Numbered from the stretch's first letter, positions 44,532 through 54,128 are shown. The stretch: DNA of 64,000 nt from Flavobacteriaceae bacterium GF1 (GCA_009797885.1 WNKP01000004.1:62001-126000), one strand, 5' to 3'. Program-made: numbers and translations. Notes: a model not told the origin generated them from the letters alone.

Positions 44532-45668
44532 TCAACCTCCAAAGCCAAAGCCGGGCTCAAAACCCAAAGATTGCTTCTTACCGCCCTCCTGTATCGACTT
44601 GTAAATGGCCTCCACAATCATCATATCCCGTTTTCCCATTTCCCCGGGGGCTAAATTTGGGGCATCGTAAAGAATATGTTTCGCAAAATCATCCATTTGT
44701 AGTTTTTGTTGACTTTCCTGTTTAAAGTCCAATTCCCCTCGTGAGGTCCTTCCGGCCAATGGAATATAGGTACTTGCTGGGTCCAATTCAAACCACCCGT
44801 TCTCACACGTGGCGTAAAGTCGGTTGGCTATCACGTTATGGGAGGTCATGATATTGGCCACTGCACCACTGGGAAACTCAAATTGGGCCGTTATGGTTTC
44901 ATCGGTATCCTTAAAATATTCTGGACGGGTGCTGTACTCCTGTGCCTGGACTGAAATGGGATTTTGCCCAGTACCATAGATAGCGCTCTGTATGGCATAA
45001 ACGCCCATATTGACGAGGGCACCACCACCGGACAATTTTCTATCCAAACGCCATTGATTGGGGTTGGAGGTAGAACGATAGGCCGCATCTGCAGATACAT
45101 AAAGGACTTCCCCAAACGTTTTCTCCCTTACAAAACGCTTCACTTCTTGCGTATAGGGTTCGGAGTGCAAGCGGTAGCCCATTCCCAGTTTTACCCCAGC
45201 GTCTTTGCACGCTTTGATGATTTCATCACATTCCCTTACGTCCATGGCCATGGGTTTCTCGCAAATTACATGTTTGCCTGCTTTTGCCGCCCGGATGGAA
45301 AATTCCGCATGCATGGAATTGGGAAGTACAACATAGACCACATCAATTTCCCTATTTTCCTTGATCGTATCAAAATTTTCATAGTTGAAAATATTGCCCT
45401 CAGGAATATTATACCTGTTGGCCCATGTTTTTGCCTTGGCTGGGGTACCGGTCACTATCCCTGCCAAATAACAATGTTCGGTATCCATCAAAGCCGGTGC
45501 CAACTGATAGGTGCTGTAACCTCCAAGACCGACCAAGGCTACACCCAGTTTCTTCTTTTGATTGGAACCTGACATGGCACAGGCCAAAGGCACATTTGCC
45601 ATCAATGTGGTTGCTCCAACTCCTTTTGATAGGGTCTTTGCAAATTTTCTTCGACTTAACTCTTTCAT
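44532..45668 (-). CDS. Gfo/Idh/MocA-family oxidoreductase, Tat-exported
   Basis: 378-residue NAD(P)-dependent sugar or polyol oxidoreductase. The N-terminus has a Tat signal (SRRKFAKTL) and the hydrophobic stretch ends near ACAMS, so it is exported folded. The Rossmann motif is GVALVGLGGYS, and the conserved EKP of the family is in ICEKPMAMD (about residue 137). Exported Gfo/Idh proteins in Bacteroidota often act on glycans or keep the bound cofactor for oxidoreduction in the periplasm. Divergent from the S10 peptidase gene by 111 bp. Confidence 0.92.
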   Translation of the reverse strand: MKELSRRKFAKTLSKGVGATTLMANVPLACAMSGSNQKKKLGVALVGLGGYSTYQLAPALMDTEHCYLAGIVTGTPAKAKTWANRYNIPEGNIFNYENFDTIKENREIDVVYVVLPNSMHAEFSIRAAKAGKHVICEKPMAMDVRECDEIIKACKDAGVKLGMGYRLHSEPYTQEVKRFVREKTFGEVLYVSADAAYRSTSNPNQWRLDRKLSGGGALVNMGVYAIQSAIYGTGQNPISVQAQEYSTRPEYFKDTDETITAQFEFPSGAVANIMTSHNVIANRLYATCENGWFELDPASTYIPLAGRTSRGELDFKQESQQKLQMDDFAKHILYDAPNLAPGEMGKRDMMIVEAIYKSIQEGGKKQSLGFEPGFGFGG

Positions 45669-45779
45669 TGTTCCATTCGTTTCGTTTTCAAGTTAAAGAA
45701 TAGTTTCCCTTCCAACACAAACTTTAGCGTATTCTTATCCAAAATCCCTATTTTTAACAGAGACGAATCCAAAACGAAA

Positions 45780-47267
45780 ATGAAAAAAAAGCTACTCTAT
45801 TTTTGTATCCTTTCCATAACTGGTCTCGTTGTTGCACAAGAACGGAAATTACCCATAGATACCACCGTTACCACGCAACACAGTGTTACGGTAAATGGAA
45901 CTTCCTTTTCCTACACGGCTACCACGGGCACACAGCCTGTTTGGGATAAAATGGGAAAACCAATTGCCGCATTACATTATACGTACTACACCAGAAACAA
46001 TGTGAAAAACAGGGAGGAACGCCCGCTATTGTTTTCGTTCAATGGAGGCCCTGGTTCAGGTTCCGTTTGGATGCACCTGGCCTATACCGGTCCCCGGATT
46101 TTAAAAATCGATGATGAAGGATACCCCGTTCAACCGTATGGGGCAAAGGAAAATCCATATTCCGTTTTGGACGTAACGGATATTGTATTCATAAACCCTG
46201 CAAATACGGGTTATTCCAGGACTATTCCCGAAATGGGTGAAGAAGTGGATAGGGATATGTTTTTTGGCATCAATGCCGATGTAAAATATTTGGCGGAGTG
46301 GATGAACACCTTTGTCACCCGAAATAACCGTTGGCGTTCCCCTAAATACATCATAGGCGAGAGCTATGGTGGAACCCGTGTTATGGGACTCTCCCTGGCC
46401 CTCCAAAACCAGCAATGGATGTATTTGAATGGGGTTATTATGGTTTCACCGGCCGATTATAAGGTAATCCGGGTTGGAGGTCCCGTTTCCAGTGCGTTGA
46501 ATCTTCCGTATTACACAGCTGCAGCATGGCACCATAAGGCATTGCCTACCGAACTACAAAGCAAGGACCTCCTGGAAATCCTTTCGGAATCCGAGGAATA
46601 TACCATAAACACTTTGATTCCCGCAATTGCCAAGGGAGGATTCATTTCCGATTCTGAACGAAATGCAGTTGCCAAAAAAATGGCATTTTATTCGGGATTG
46701 AAGGAGAAGGATATTTTGGATCATAATCTCGATGTACCCACCGCTTTCTTTTGGAAAAACCTAATGAAAGAGCGTGGGGGATATACCGTTGGAAGATTGG
46801 ACAGCCGATATAGGGGCATCGACAAAAAATTGATTGGGATGCGCCCGGATTACAACTCCGAAATCACCTCGTGGCTACACAGTTTTACCCCTGCCATCAA
46901 TTACTATCTCCAAGAGGAGTTAAAGTTTAAAACGGATATTAAATACAATATGTTTGGTCCGGTAAGGCCATGGAACAACGAAAACGATAATACGAGGGAC
47001 AACCTTAGACAGGCCATGGCACAGAATCCATATTTGAACGTGCTGGTACAGTCTGGTTATTACGATGGTGCCACCACCTATTTCAATGCCAAATACACCA
47101 TGTGGCAGGTAGATCCCAGTGGGCGGATGAAGGACCGGTTCGAATTTAAAGGATATCGTTCCGGCCATATGATGTACCTAAGGCGTGAGGATCTGCAAAA
47201 AGCCAACGAGGATTTAAGGGCCTTTATTCTACGAACCATGACCAAAGGTGAATCTGCAAAATATTAA
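45780..47267 (+). CDS. S10-family serine carboxypeptidase
   Basis: 495-residue exported peptidase, signal peptide ending VVAQ. The alpha/beta-hydrolase motifs are FNGGPGSGSVW (oxyanion hole), GESYGGTR with nucleophile Ser195, a putative acid in SGYYDGATTY, and His in YRSGHMMYL. This set and the order match serine carboxypeptidase S10. It should trim C-terminal residues from peptides in the periplasm. It is followed after 4 bases by a small secreted protein and then the CAT-like gene. Confidence 0.92.
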   Translation: MKKKLLYFCILSITGLVVAQERKLPIDTTVTTQHSVTVNGTSFSYTATTGTQPVWDKMGKPIAALHYTYYTRNNVKNREERPLLFSFNGGPGSGSVWMHLAYTGPRILKIDDEGYPVQPYGAKENPYSVLDVTDIVFINPANTGYSRTIPEMGEEVDRDMFFGINADVKYLAEWMNTFVTRNNRWRSPKYIIGESYGGTRVMGLSLALQNQQWMYLNGVIMVSPADYKVIRVGGPVSSALNLPYYTAAAWHHKALPTELQSKDLLEILSESEEYTINTLIPAIAKGGFISDSERNAVAKKMAFYSGLKEKDILDHNLDVPTAFFWKNLMKERGGYTVGRLDSRYRGIDKKLIGMRPDYNSEITSWLHSFTPAINYYLQEELKFKTDIKYNMFGPVRPWNNENDNTRDNLRQAMAQNPYLNVLVQSGYYDGATTYFNAKYTMWQVDPSGRMKDRFEFKGYRSGHMMYLRREDLQKANEDLRAFILRTMTKGESAKY

Positions 47268-47271
47268 AACC

Positions 47272-47850
47272 ATGAAAAAAATAGCGTTAACGATCAGTCT
47301 GCTTTGTGCAATTGCAACTGCAAACAGTCAAGAAGTTCCACCAAAAGAATGGCAAATAAAAACGGCTTTGATGGCCGTGCCAAAGGATTATCAGGACGGG
47401 GCCATGGTGTACGGGTACGATTCCAATGGAAACTTTACAACCCTAAGGGAAGGTTCCAATGACTATATAGCCCTGGCGGATGATCCCAAAAAGGACAAGT
47501 TCTCCACTGCGGCCTATCATAAGGATTTGGACCCTTTTATGGCCAGGGGACGGGAGTTAAAAGCCCAGGGCAAGGAATTCCAGGAGATTTTTGACATTCG
47601 CGAGAATGAAGTGAAATCAGGTAAGCTCAAGATGCCCGACAAGGCTACACTTTGCGTATTTACAGCTGAGGTGAACCCTGAAACCAAGGAAATTGAGAAC
47701 CCCTACCTTCGCTATGTGTTCTACATTCCTTTTGCTACTGGGGAATCTACAGGTTTACCTACTACCCCTACCCCACCTGGACATGCATGGATCATGGACC
47801 CGGGCACCCATAGGGCACATATTATGATTTCGCCTCCAAAAAAACAATGA
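47272..47850 (+). CDS. Secreted protein of unknown function
   Basis: 192 residues from ATG at 47272 (8 codons into the open frame), which gives a signal peptide ending TANSQ. I do not know the family. The mature protein has the features NGNFTTLREGSNDYIALADDP and, near the end, the Pro-rich turn TPTPPGHAWIMDPGTHRAHIMI. It lies 4 bases after the S10 peptidase gene and overlaps the CAT-like gene by 4 bases, so the three genes share a transcript. Confidence 0.75.
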   Translation: MKKIALTISLLCAIATANSQEVPPKEWQIKTALMAVPKDYQDGAMVYGYDSNGNFTTLREGSNDYIALADDPKKDKFSTAAYHKDLDPFMARGRELKAQGKEFQEIFDIRENEVKSGKLKMPDKATLCVFTAEVNPETKEIENPYLRYVFYIPFATGESTGLPTTPTPPGHAWIMDPGTHRAHIMISPPKKQ

Positions 47851-48479
47851 AGAAAATAGTTTTTGAAAATCCCCATAGGAAAAAACATTTTGAGTTTTTT
47901 CATGGGATGAACCACCCCCATTTCAATCTTACCGCCAATGTGGATATTACCACATTCCTAAGGTGGGTCAAAGCCAAAAACCTGCCCTTGACCCTTACCT
48001 TGGTACACGAACTTTCCAAAACGGCCAATGGAATCAAGGAGTTTCGTTGGAGGATACGAAAAGATGAAGTGGTGGAACACGAGCTTGTCCATCCCTCTTT
48101 TACCGTTCCAACGGATGGGACGGATGTATTCAGTTTTTGTACGGTAAGGTATCAGCAAGAACTGAATGCTTTTATCCAAGAAGCGAATCAAGTGCAACAA
48201 CGCATGAGGACAAGCCCTTCCGTTGAGGATGAACCCGACAGGGACGACTATCTTTTCATGTCCGCCATTCCGTGGGTCAGTTTTACCGGTTTACAACATG
48301 CCATGAGCTATCATCCCCATGATAGTGTTCCCCGAATCTCCTGGGGCAAGTTCTTTGAACAAAATGGCAGGACGTTGATGCCCCTATCCATACAGGCACA
48401 CCATGCGTTGGTGGATGGAAGATATATGGGCGCTTATTTTAATAATTTTCAAAAATACCTTGATTCCCTTAAAATCTAA
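47847..48479 (+). CDS. Chloramphenicol acetyltransferase-like protein
   Basis: 210-residue trimer-forming acyltransferase of the CAT family. The catalytic motif HHALVDGRY (HHxxxDG) is present near residue 190. FMSAIPWVSFTGL is the usual buried strand, and the start FENPHRKKHFEFF is typical. Environmental members often use other acyl acceptors, so resistance to chloramphenicol should not be assumed. ATGA overlap with the previous gene. A damaged-looking small frame follows. Confidence 0.88.
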   Translation: MKKIVFENPHRKKHFEFFHGMNHPHFNLTANVDITTFLRWVKAKNLPLTLTLVHELSKTANGIKEFRWRIRKDEVVEHELVHPSFTVPTDGTDVFSFCTVRYQQELNAFIQEANQVQQRMRTSPSVEDEPDRDDYLFMSAIPWVSFTGLQHAMSYHPHDSVPRISWGKFFEQNGRTLMPLSIQAHHALVDGRYMGAYFNNFQKYLDSLKI

Positions 48480-48489
48480 GTAAACAATT

Positions 48490-48746
48490 ATGGATTTGGA
48501 TTTCATGGCAGGGGAGCTGAAAAGTATAATCGTTCCATCTTAAAAAAGCGAAAACTTAAATCAAAAGATGAGGTATTTGGCCTCGAGGGAAATACCAAAT
48601 TAGAGTTTAAAAAATCTACCGCGGAAGATATCCTCAGGGCAAGGAACCAAATACGGTTGTATAACCAAAAACTCAAAAGAATCGGCCGAACTTCATTTGG
48701 GATTACGATTGTTCTCCTTGAATTGCTCTCGTTATTGATTCGTTAA
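48490..48746 (+). pseudogene. Small basic membrane-anchored protein whose start region is frameshifted
   Basis: A long open phase from 48480 to 48746 encodes GFGFHGRGAEKYNRSILKKRKL, a middle part with EFKKSTAEDILRARN, and a hydrophobic end TSFGITIVLLELLSLLI. That phase has no ATG or GTG. An ATG at 48490 is one base out of phase: inserting one G after it would give ATG GGA TTT GGA and restore an 85-residue protein starting MGFGFHGRG. As it stands, ATG leads to a stop after 17 codons. Either a recent one-base deletion, an unusual start codon, or a sequencing error. The family is unknown to me. Confidence 0.5.
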
Positions 48747-48775
48747 TATTCCATACATTTAGGAAAACCTTAATC

Positions 48776-49471
48776 ATGCTTAAAATTCGGATATTGATGT
48801 TATTGACTCCCCTTTTTTTTGGGCTTTTTCAGAAGAATACTGTCCTAGCACAGGACTGGGCCAATCTTGGCAAATATCAAGATGAAAATTCGGCGTTGGA
48901 ACGCTATGACTCCCAAGATAATCGCGTGGTTTTTATGGGGAACAGTATAACGGAAGGCTGGTCCCAGGCAAATCCGAAATTCTTTGAAGGAAAGCCCTAT
49001 GTAAACCGTGGTATTAGTGGACAGACCACCCCACAAATGCTGCTTAGGTTTCGGCAGGACGTCATTGACCTCAACCCAAAAATGGTTATCATTTTGGCCG
49101 GCACCAATGATATTGCGGAAAATACAGGGCCAATTACCTTGGAACAAATACGGGACAATATGCTTTCCATGGTAGAACTGGCCAAGGCAAACAACATTAT
49201 TCCGATCGTTTGTTCGGTGCTGCCGGCTTACGACTATCCTTGGCGCCCTGGCAAAGCTCCAAATATTAAAATTCCCAAGCTGAACGAAATGCTCAGACAA
49301 ATGAGTACGCAACTCAAGGTTCCGTATCTGGATTACTTTTCGGCAATGGTCGATGATCGTAATGGCCTACCTGAGGCCTATACCACGGATGAAGTCCATC
49401 TTACCAAAGAAGGATATGCAGTAATGGAAAAACTGGTGGAAAAGGCCATTGGCAAGGTGCTTCAGGAATAA
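48776..49471 (+). CDS. SGNH/GDSL-family hydrolase
   Basis: 231-residue exported esterase, signal peptide ending VLAQ. Block I is GNSITEGW with the nucleophilic Ser, the oxyanion Gly is in RGISGQTT, block III is AGTNDIAENT, and the last block is DEVHLTKEGY with the catalytic Asp and His. This is the type of enzyme that removes acetyl or acyl groups from carbohydrates or lipids. It stands alone, 29 bp after the damaged small frame. Confidence 0.93.
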   Translation: MLKIRILMLLTPLFFGLFQKNTVLAQDWANLGKYQDENSALERYDSQDNRVVFMGNSITEGWSQANPKFFEGKPYVNRGISGQTTPQMLLRFRQDVIDLNPKMVIILAGTNDIAENTGPITLEQIRDNMLSMVELAKANNIIPIVCSVLPAYDYPWRPGKAPNIKIPKLNEMLRQMSTQLKVPYLDYFSAMVDDRNGLPEAYTTDEVHLTKEGYAVMEKLVEKAIGKVLQE

Positions 49472-49547
49472 CAAAAAGTCCTCAAGGCCCGTGGACCAAA
49501 AAGCGACCATTGATTACTTTTATATTCCTTTACAGTAGTAGTTCGTT

Positions 49548-50543
49548 TTGGTAAGTATCATCATTCCCTTTAAAAATACCGCCCCCTTTTTACCGGAATG
49601 CCTCGATTCCATTCTAGGTCAATCTTACGTTAAGTGGGAAGTTCTGGCGGTAAATGATGGTTCTTTGGACCATAGTAATGAATTGGTTTCCCAATATGCA
49701 ATCAAGGATAAGAGGATTCAATTGTTGCAAAACAAGGGCTCAGGAATCATACCCGCATTGCAAACAGCATATTCCCATGCCCGTGGGGAATTCATTACGC
49801 GAATGGACTCCGATGATATTATGAAACCCAATAGACTGGAAGTAATGGCAAAATCACTACGGGAATATGGTCCAGGACATTTGGCCGTTGGACAGGTCCA
49901 GTATTTTTCCCAAAGCGGCATCAGCGATGGTTACCATCGTTATGAACGGTGGTTGAACCAATTGACCACCACGGGAAGCAACTATTCGGAAATCTATAAG
50001 GAATGTGTTGTCCCCTCCCCTTGTTGGATGGCCCATCGAAATGACTTTGAAGCAAGTGAGGGCTTTTTGCCCAATAGATATCCCGAAGATTACGACCTTA
50101 CCTTTCGATTTTATGAAAAAGGGCTTAAAGTTATCCCCTGTACCCAGGTACTCCATCTTTGGCGGGATTATGACACCCGCACTTCCAGAACCCATGAACA
50201 CTACGCACAAAACTATTTCTTGGATATAAAAATCCATTACTTTTTAAAATTGGAACATGATCCCACCAGACCATTGGTGATTTGGGGCGCAGGTTTTAAA
50301 GGAAAAACCATTGCAAAAAGATTATTGGAAAACAATATCCAATTCACTTGGCTCTGTGATAATCCCAATAAAATTGATAAAAAGATATACGGGAAGGAAT
50401 TAAAGCATTTTGATGTATTAAAAACCTTGAATAGACCCCAAAGTATTATTACCGTTGCCAATGGGCAAGCCCAAATCGAAATAAGGAAATACCTAAAGGA
50501 CCTGGGACAAGAATCCATGAAGGATTTCTTTTTCTTCTGTTAG
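49548..50543 (+). CDS. GT2 glycosyltransferase with C-terminal nucleotide-binding-like domain
   Basis: 331-residue protein. The family-2 glycosyltransferase part (1-230) has SIIIPFKN, VNDGSLD and the metal-binding RMDSDD. From about residue 240 a second domain begins RPLVIWGAGFKGKTIAKRLLE, a glycine-rich Rossmann-type start like that of the C-terminal domains of some methyltransferases and PglD-like proteins. The start is TTG at 49548: an in-frame TAG lies three codons upstream, and MVSIIIPF is the usual N-terminus. Acceptor and sugar are unknown; there is no polysaccharide cluster around it. Confidence 0.87.
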   Translation: MVSIIIPFKNTAPFLPECLDSILGQSYVKWEVLAVNDGSLDHSNELVSQYAIKDKRIQLLQNKGSGIIPALQTAYSHARGEFITRMDSDDIMKPNRLEVMAKSLREYGPGHLAVGQVQYFSQSGISDGYHRYERWLNQLTTTGSNYSEIYKECVVPSPCWMAHRNDFEASEGFLPNRYPEDYDLTFRFYEKGLKVIPCTQVLHLWRDYDTRTSRTHEHYAQNYFLDIKIHYFLKLEHDPTRPLVIWGAGFKGKTIAKRLLENNIQFTWLCDNPNKIDKKIYGKELKHFDVLKTLNRPQSIITVANGQAQIEIRKYLKDLGQESMKDFFFFC

Positions 50544-50623
50544 GGGTAAGATTGGCTTTCCATTAACATTGCTTTGCCAGTTCAGATAGGGCAAAACCTT
50601 ATATTTGAACTTTAAAACTTGGA

Positions 50624-52546
50624 ATGCAGTTCAAACATCCAGAAATTCTTTGGGCCTTACTTCTACTGCTCATCCCCATCCTGATTCATCTTTTACAGCT
50701 CCGCCGCTTTAAGAAGACTCCCTTCACCAATGTTGCCATGCTACAAAGGGTGGTTTCGGAATCCAGAAAAAGTCAAAATCTTAAAAAGTGGCTTTTATTG
50801 TTTACACGCCTTTTTTTGCTTGCCTCTTTAATTATCGCCTTCGCCCAACCCTTTTCCTCAAAGTTGGATGCACTGACCAAAAGGGAAACCTTGATTTATT
50901 TGGACAATTCCTTTAGTATGCAGGTCAAGAAGGACGGTATGGCCTTGTTGGGAAAATCCATCCAGGACCTGATACAGATTATTCCCGAAACCACTAATTT
51001 CACACTTTTCACCAACGAACAAACCTTTCAAAATGTTACCATAAAGCAAATACAAAATAATTTGCTTTCCTTGGAGACTTCCGCCAAGCAGTTGCGGTTG
51101 GACCAAATTGTTCTAAAAGCAAAATCCCTTTTTACCGAGGACGATAAAACTATTAAGGAATTGTTGATCATATCCGATCTACAGGAAAGAATGGCCACTA
51201 CAAACGATGTCCTGGATATTGAAAACCTCCATATTGTCCAAACACTTCCTGTTAAAAGAAACAACATTTATATCGATTCACTTTTTTTGGGGCAAGTAGA
51301 TGGAAATCAAGTATCCCTAAACCTACAGGTTGTTGGATTGGAAAATAATGAAACCATCCCCATTTCCCTTTATGACGACAACCGTTTAATAGCCAAAACC
51401 GCTGTAAAAGGAGGAGGTTCCGAACGGACGATCAGCGTTCTTTCCCTTGAAAACGGCAAGTCCATTAAAGGCAGGGCGGTAATTGAGGATCAAGTGCTTA
51501 CCTACGATAACCAGTTTCATTTTACCATCAATGAACGCAGCAAACCCAAAATTTTGGCCATTTCTGAAGAGGATGCCTCTTTTTTGGAAAGAGTCTTTCC
51601 GAAGAGCGATTTCGATTTTTTGAAATTCGACCTGAACAACCTAAATTACAGTTTGTTGGAGTCTCAAAACACCATTATCCTAAACGGATTGCAGACCATT
51701 CCCAACAGTTTGGCGACAGTGCTTCTGGATTTTTCCAAAAATGGAGGTTCCATTGTCCTAATTCCTTCTGCCAAAGCTTTGGATATCAATTCTTACAATC
51801 TTTTTCTAAGGCAGATAACCCCTATTACATTGGAGAATTCCCTAGGTGGTACGGAAAAAATAACGAAAATAGCCTTTCAACATCCACTATTTGAAAACGT
51901 ATTCGAAAAAAGGGTAACCAATTTTGACTACCCTGAAGTGAAATCCTTTTACAGGACACTTTCCAATGGTTCGGTGGCCCTTTCCTTACAAGATGGTTCC
52001 CCTTTCCTGATCACAGCGCAAAACTGCTATGTATTTACCGCTTCATTGCGCGCGGAAAACTCCAATTTCATTAATTCACCCTTGGTGGTACCCACTTTTT
52101 TTAATATTGGGGAACAAAGCCTAAAAAACCCTACCCTTTACCAAACCATAGGACAAAAACAAAGTGTGGATGTAAACCATAGGCTGGAACAGGACAATAT
52201 CTTAAAATTGGGAAAGGGGGAAATTGAATTTATCCCATTGCAGCAGTCATTTTCCAATAAAGTTCGGTTGACTTTTGAAGAAAATCCTTCAAAAGATGGA
52301 ACCTACGTAGTTTTAAGGGACAATGATACCCTCCAAAACCTGAGCTTCAATTTCCCAAGGAATGAAAGCAAACTCAATTACCTTGCTGCCACGGGTTTCG
52401 GCACTGCAACGGTCCATTCCAGTATTTCTGAGCTTTTTAGGACGTTGCAAGAAGATACTTCCATTACGGACTATTGGAAATGGTTTGTTATTTTTGCCTT
52501 GCTCTTTGCGGTGTTGGAACTATTGATTCAAAAACTGTTTCCATGA
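50624..52546 (+). CDS. BatA-domain membrane protein with von Willebrand A-like part
   Basis: 640-residue inner-membrane protein. The N-terminus (FKHPEILWALLLLLIPILIHL, helix 1, then RRFKKTPFTN and a second helix near 60-80) is the BatA/aerotolerance-N domain. A VWA-like segment follows, with the MIDAS-like start LDNSFSM. The C-terminus has a last helix (about 615-632). Bat proteins have a role in oxidative-stress tolerance in Bacteroides, but this lone longer type is uncharacterised. The stop overlaps the start of the dihydroorotase-like gene (ATGA). Confidence 0.87.
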   Translation: MQFKHPEILWALLLLLIPILIHLLQLRRFKKTPFTNVAMLQRVVSESRKSQNLKKWLLLFTRLFLLASLIIAFAQPFSSKLDALTKRETLIYLDNSFSMQVKKDGMALLGKSIQDLIQIIPETTNFTLFTNEQTFQNVTIKQIQNNLLSLETSAKQLRLDQIVLKAKSLFTEDDKTIKELLIISDLQERMATTNDVLDIENLHIVQTLPVKRNNIYIDSLFLGQVDGNQVSLNLQVVGLENNETIPISLYDDNRLIAKTAVKGGGSERTISVLSLENGKSIKGRAVIEDQVLTYDNQFHFTINERSKPKILAISEEDASFLERVFPKSDFDFLKFDLNNLNYSLLESQNTIILNGLQTIPNSLATVLLDFSKNGGSIVLIPSAKALDINSYNLFLRQITPITLENSLGGTEKITKIAFQHPLFENVFEKRVTNFDYPEVKSFYRTLSNGSVALSLQDGSPFLITAQNCYVFTASLRAENSNFINSPLVVPTFFNIGEQSLKNPTLYQTIGQKQSVDVNHRLEQDNILKLGKGEIEFIPLQQSFSNKVRLTFEENPSKDGTYVVLRDNDTLQNLSFNFPRNESKLNYLAATGFGTATVHSSISELFRTLQEDTSITDYWKWFVIFALLFAVLELLIQKLFP

Positions 52547-53799
52547 ATGTACTTTTAAAATCTGCCACAATAGTAGCTCCGGGCCACAAAAACCTCCATC
52601 TTAAAAAAAGGGATATCCATATTAGAAATGGAAAAATTGAATCGATCAATGCAAAGATTTCCGTTGATGGGAACCTAAGGGTTATCGAACGGAAAAACCT
52701 TCATGTGTCGCTGGGATGGTTCGATTCTGGTGTGGCTTTCGGAGAACCTGGATTTGAGGAGCGGGAAACCCTTTCCAATGGCCTTGATGTTGCCTCAAAA
52801 AGCGGGTTCACCGAAATTCTACTGAATACCAATACCAATCCAAGACCCGATACAAGCTCGGACATTGTGTTTTTGAAGGAACGAAGTGCAAAAAAAAGTA
52901 CCGTTCTTTATCCCCTGGGAAACGTAACTGCCAATGGTGAAGGTAAGGCTCTGGCCGAACTGTACGACATGCACCAAGCCGGCGCAGTGGCCTTTTATGA
53001 TTTTAAGTCCCCTATTGCAAATGCCAATCTCATGAAAATTGCCCTGCAATATGCCCAGAATTTTCAAGGTCTGGTCTTCTCCTATCCCCTGGATAAGATG
53101 ATAAAAGGCAAGGGGGTTGCCAATGAGGGAACCGTTTCCACAAGATTGGGACTAAAAGGGATTCCCGCGCTTGCCGAAGAACTTCAAATTGCAAGAGACC
53201 TATACATTCTGGAATATACTGGGGGGAAATCGCATATTCCTACCATTTCCACGGAAGGTTCGGTGCAATTGATCGCGGAGGCAAAGAAAAAAGGCTTGGA
53301 CGTTAGCTGTAGTGTGGCACTTCACAACTTGGCACTCACGGATTCCTTGCTGGAGGATTTTGATTCGAACTATAAGGTAATGCCCCCCCTGCGCACATCA
53401 AGAGATACTAAGGCATTGCAGAAGGCGCTTTTAAAGGGTACCATAGACTTTGTCACGACGGACCATACCCCTTTGGATATTGAGGAAAAACGGGTGGAAT
53501 TTGACAATGCAGCCTACGGAACCATAGGACTGGAAAGTGCATTTGGGGCACTGAATTCCATTTTTGGAATGGAAAAAGCAGTGGAAATACTCACCAGGGG
53601 CAGGGAACGTTTTGGATTGGAAACCCCGCAAATGGAAAAGGGGTCGCTGGCCAACCTAAGCTTGTTCAATCCGGATGGGGATATTGTTTTTGGGAACGAA
53701 CATATCCATTCAACCTCAAAAAATAGCGCCTTTCTTGGACAGCAGCTTAAAGGCCATGTCTATGGGGTGGTCAATAACGGGAAAATAAACCTGGCGTAA
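52543..53799 (+). CDS. Dihydroorotase-like protein lacking metal ligands (PyrC' type)
   Basis: 418-residue amidohydrolase-fold protein of the dihydroorotase multifunctional type, begun at ATG 52543, which overlaps the previous stop. Where active enzymes read DxHxHxREPG, this one has DSGVAFGEPG (61-70), so both zinc histidines are Gly63 and Ala65 and the substrate Arg is Gly67. The later HxxHxST is GKSHIPTIST, with the second His lost; only the Asp in TTDHTP remains. This pattern matches non-catalytic PyrC' subunits that hold aspartate transcarbamoylase in Pseudomonas. No pyrB is present in the window. Confidence 0.88.
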   Translation: MNVLLKSATIVAPGHKNLHLKKRDIHIRNGKIESINAKISVDGNLRVIERKNLHVSLGWFDSGVAFGEPGFEERETLSNGLDVASKSGFTEILLNTNTNPRPDTSSDIVFLKERSAKKSTVLYPLGNVTANGEGKALAELYDMHQAGAVAFYDFKSPIANANLMKIALQYAQNFQGLVFSYPLDKMIKGKGVANEGTVSTRLGLKGIPALAEELQIARDLYILEYTGGKSHIPTISTEGSVQLIAEAKKKGLDVSCSVALHNLALTDSLLEDFDSNYKVMPPLRTSRDTKALQKALLKGTIDFVTTDHTPLDIEEKRVEFDNAAYGTIGLESAFGALNSIFGMEKAVEILTRGRERFGLETPQMEKGSLANLSLFNPDGDIVFGNEHIHSTSKNSAFLGQQLKGHVYGVVNNGKINLA

Positions 53800-53801
53800 A
53801 C

Positions 53802-54128
53802 ATGGATAAAACTGCTAAGAAGGGAAAAACTGTGGCCATAATAGCGTATTTGACAATTGTGGGATGCTTGATTGCCATTACGATGAATTTAGAGCCAAAA
53901 AATCCATTTTCAAGATTCCATATTCGGCAAGCATTTGGCATCCATGTACTTTATCACGTTTTGGCCATTGCCTTGAGTTATCTAGGGATGGCCTGGGCGG
54001 CCATAGTACTGTTTTTGGTTTACCTGCTCATCTGGGGATTCGGTTTTATCCATGCCATGAACGGAAAGAAAAAACCCTTGCCCATTTTGGGTGATCCATT
54101 TCAAAAATGGTTTACATTCATCCAATGA
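53802..54128 (+). CDS. DUF4870-like small membrane protein
   Basis: 108 residues with three hydrophobic segments (about 12-30, 48-65 and 66-86) and the family pattern NPFSRFHIRQAFGIHVL. It is often annotated as an import component without evidence. The last part, IHAMNGKKKPLPILGDPFQKW, is typical of the family. It starts 2 bases after the dihydroorotase-like gene, so the BatA, PyrC' and DUF4870-like genes form one unit. Confidence 0.8.
   Translation: MDKTAKKGKTVAIIAYLTIVGCLIAITMNLEPKNPFSRFHIRQAFGIHVLYHVLAIALSYLGMAWAAIVLFLVYLLIWGFGFIHAMNGKKKPLPILGDPFQKWFTFIQ

Noticed and set aside
47847-48479. Chloramphenicol resistance gene
   Set aside because: Only the fold and the HHxxxDG motif are shown; environmental CAT-like proteins often have other substrates and no resistance or mobile context is present.
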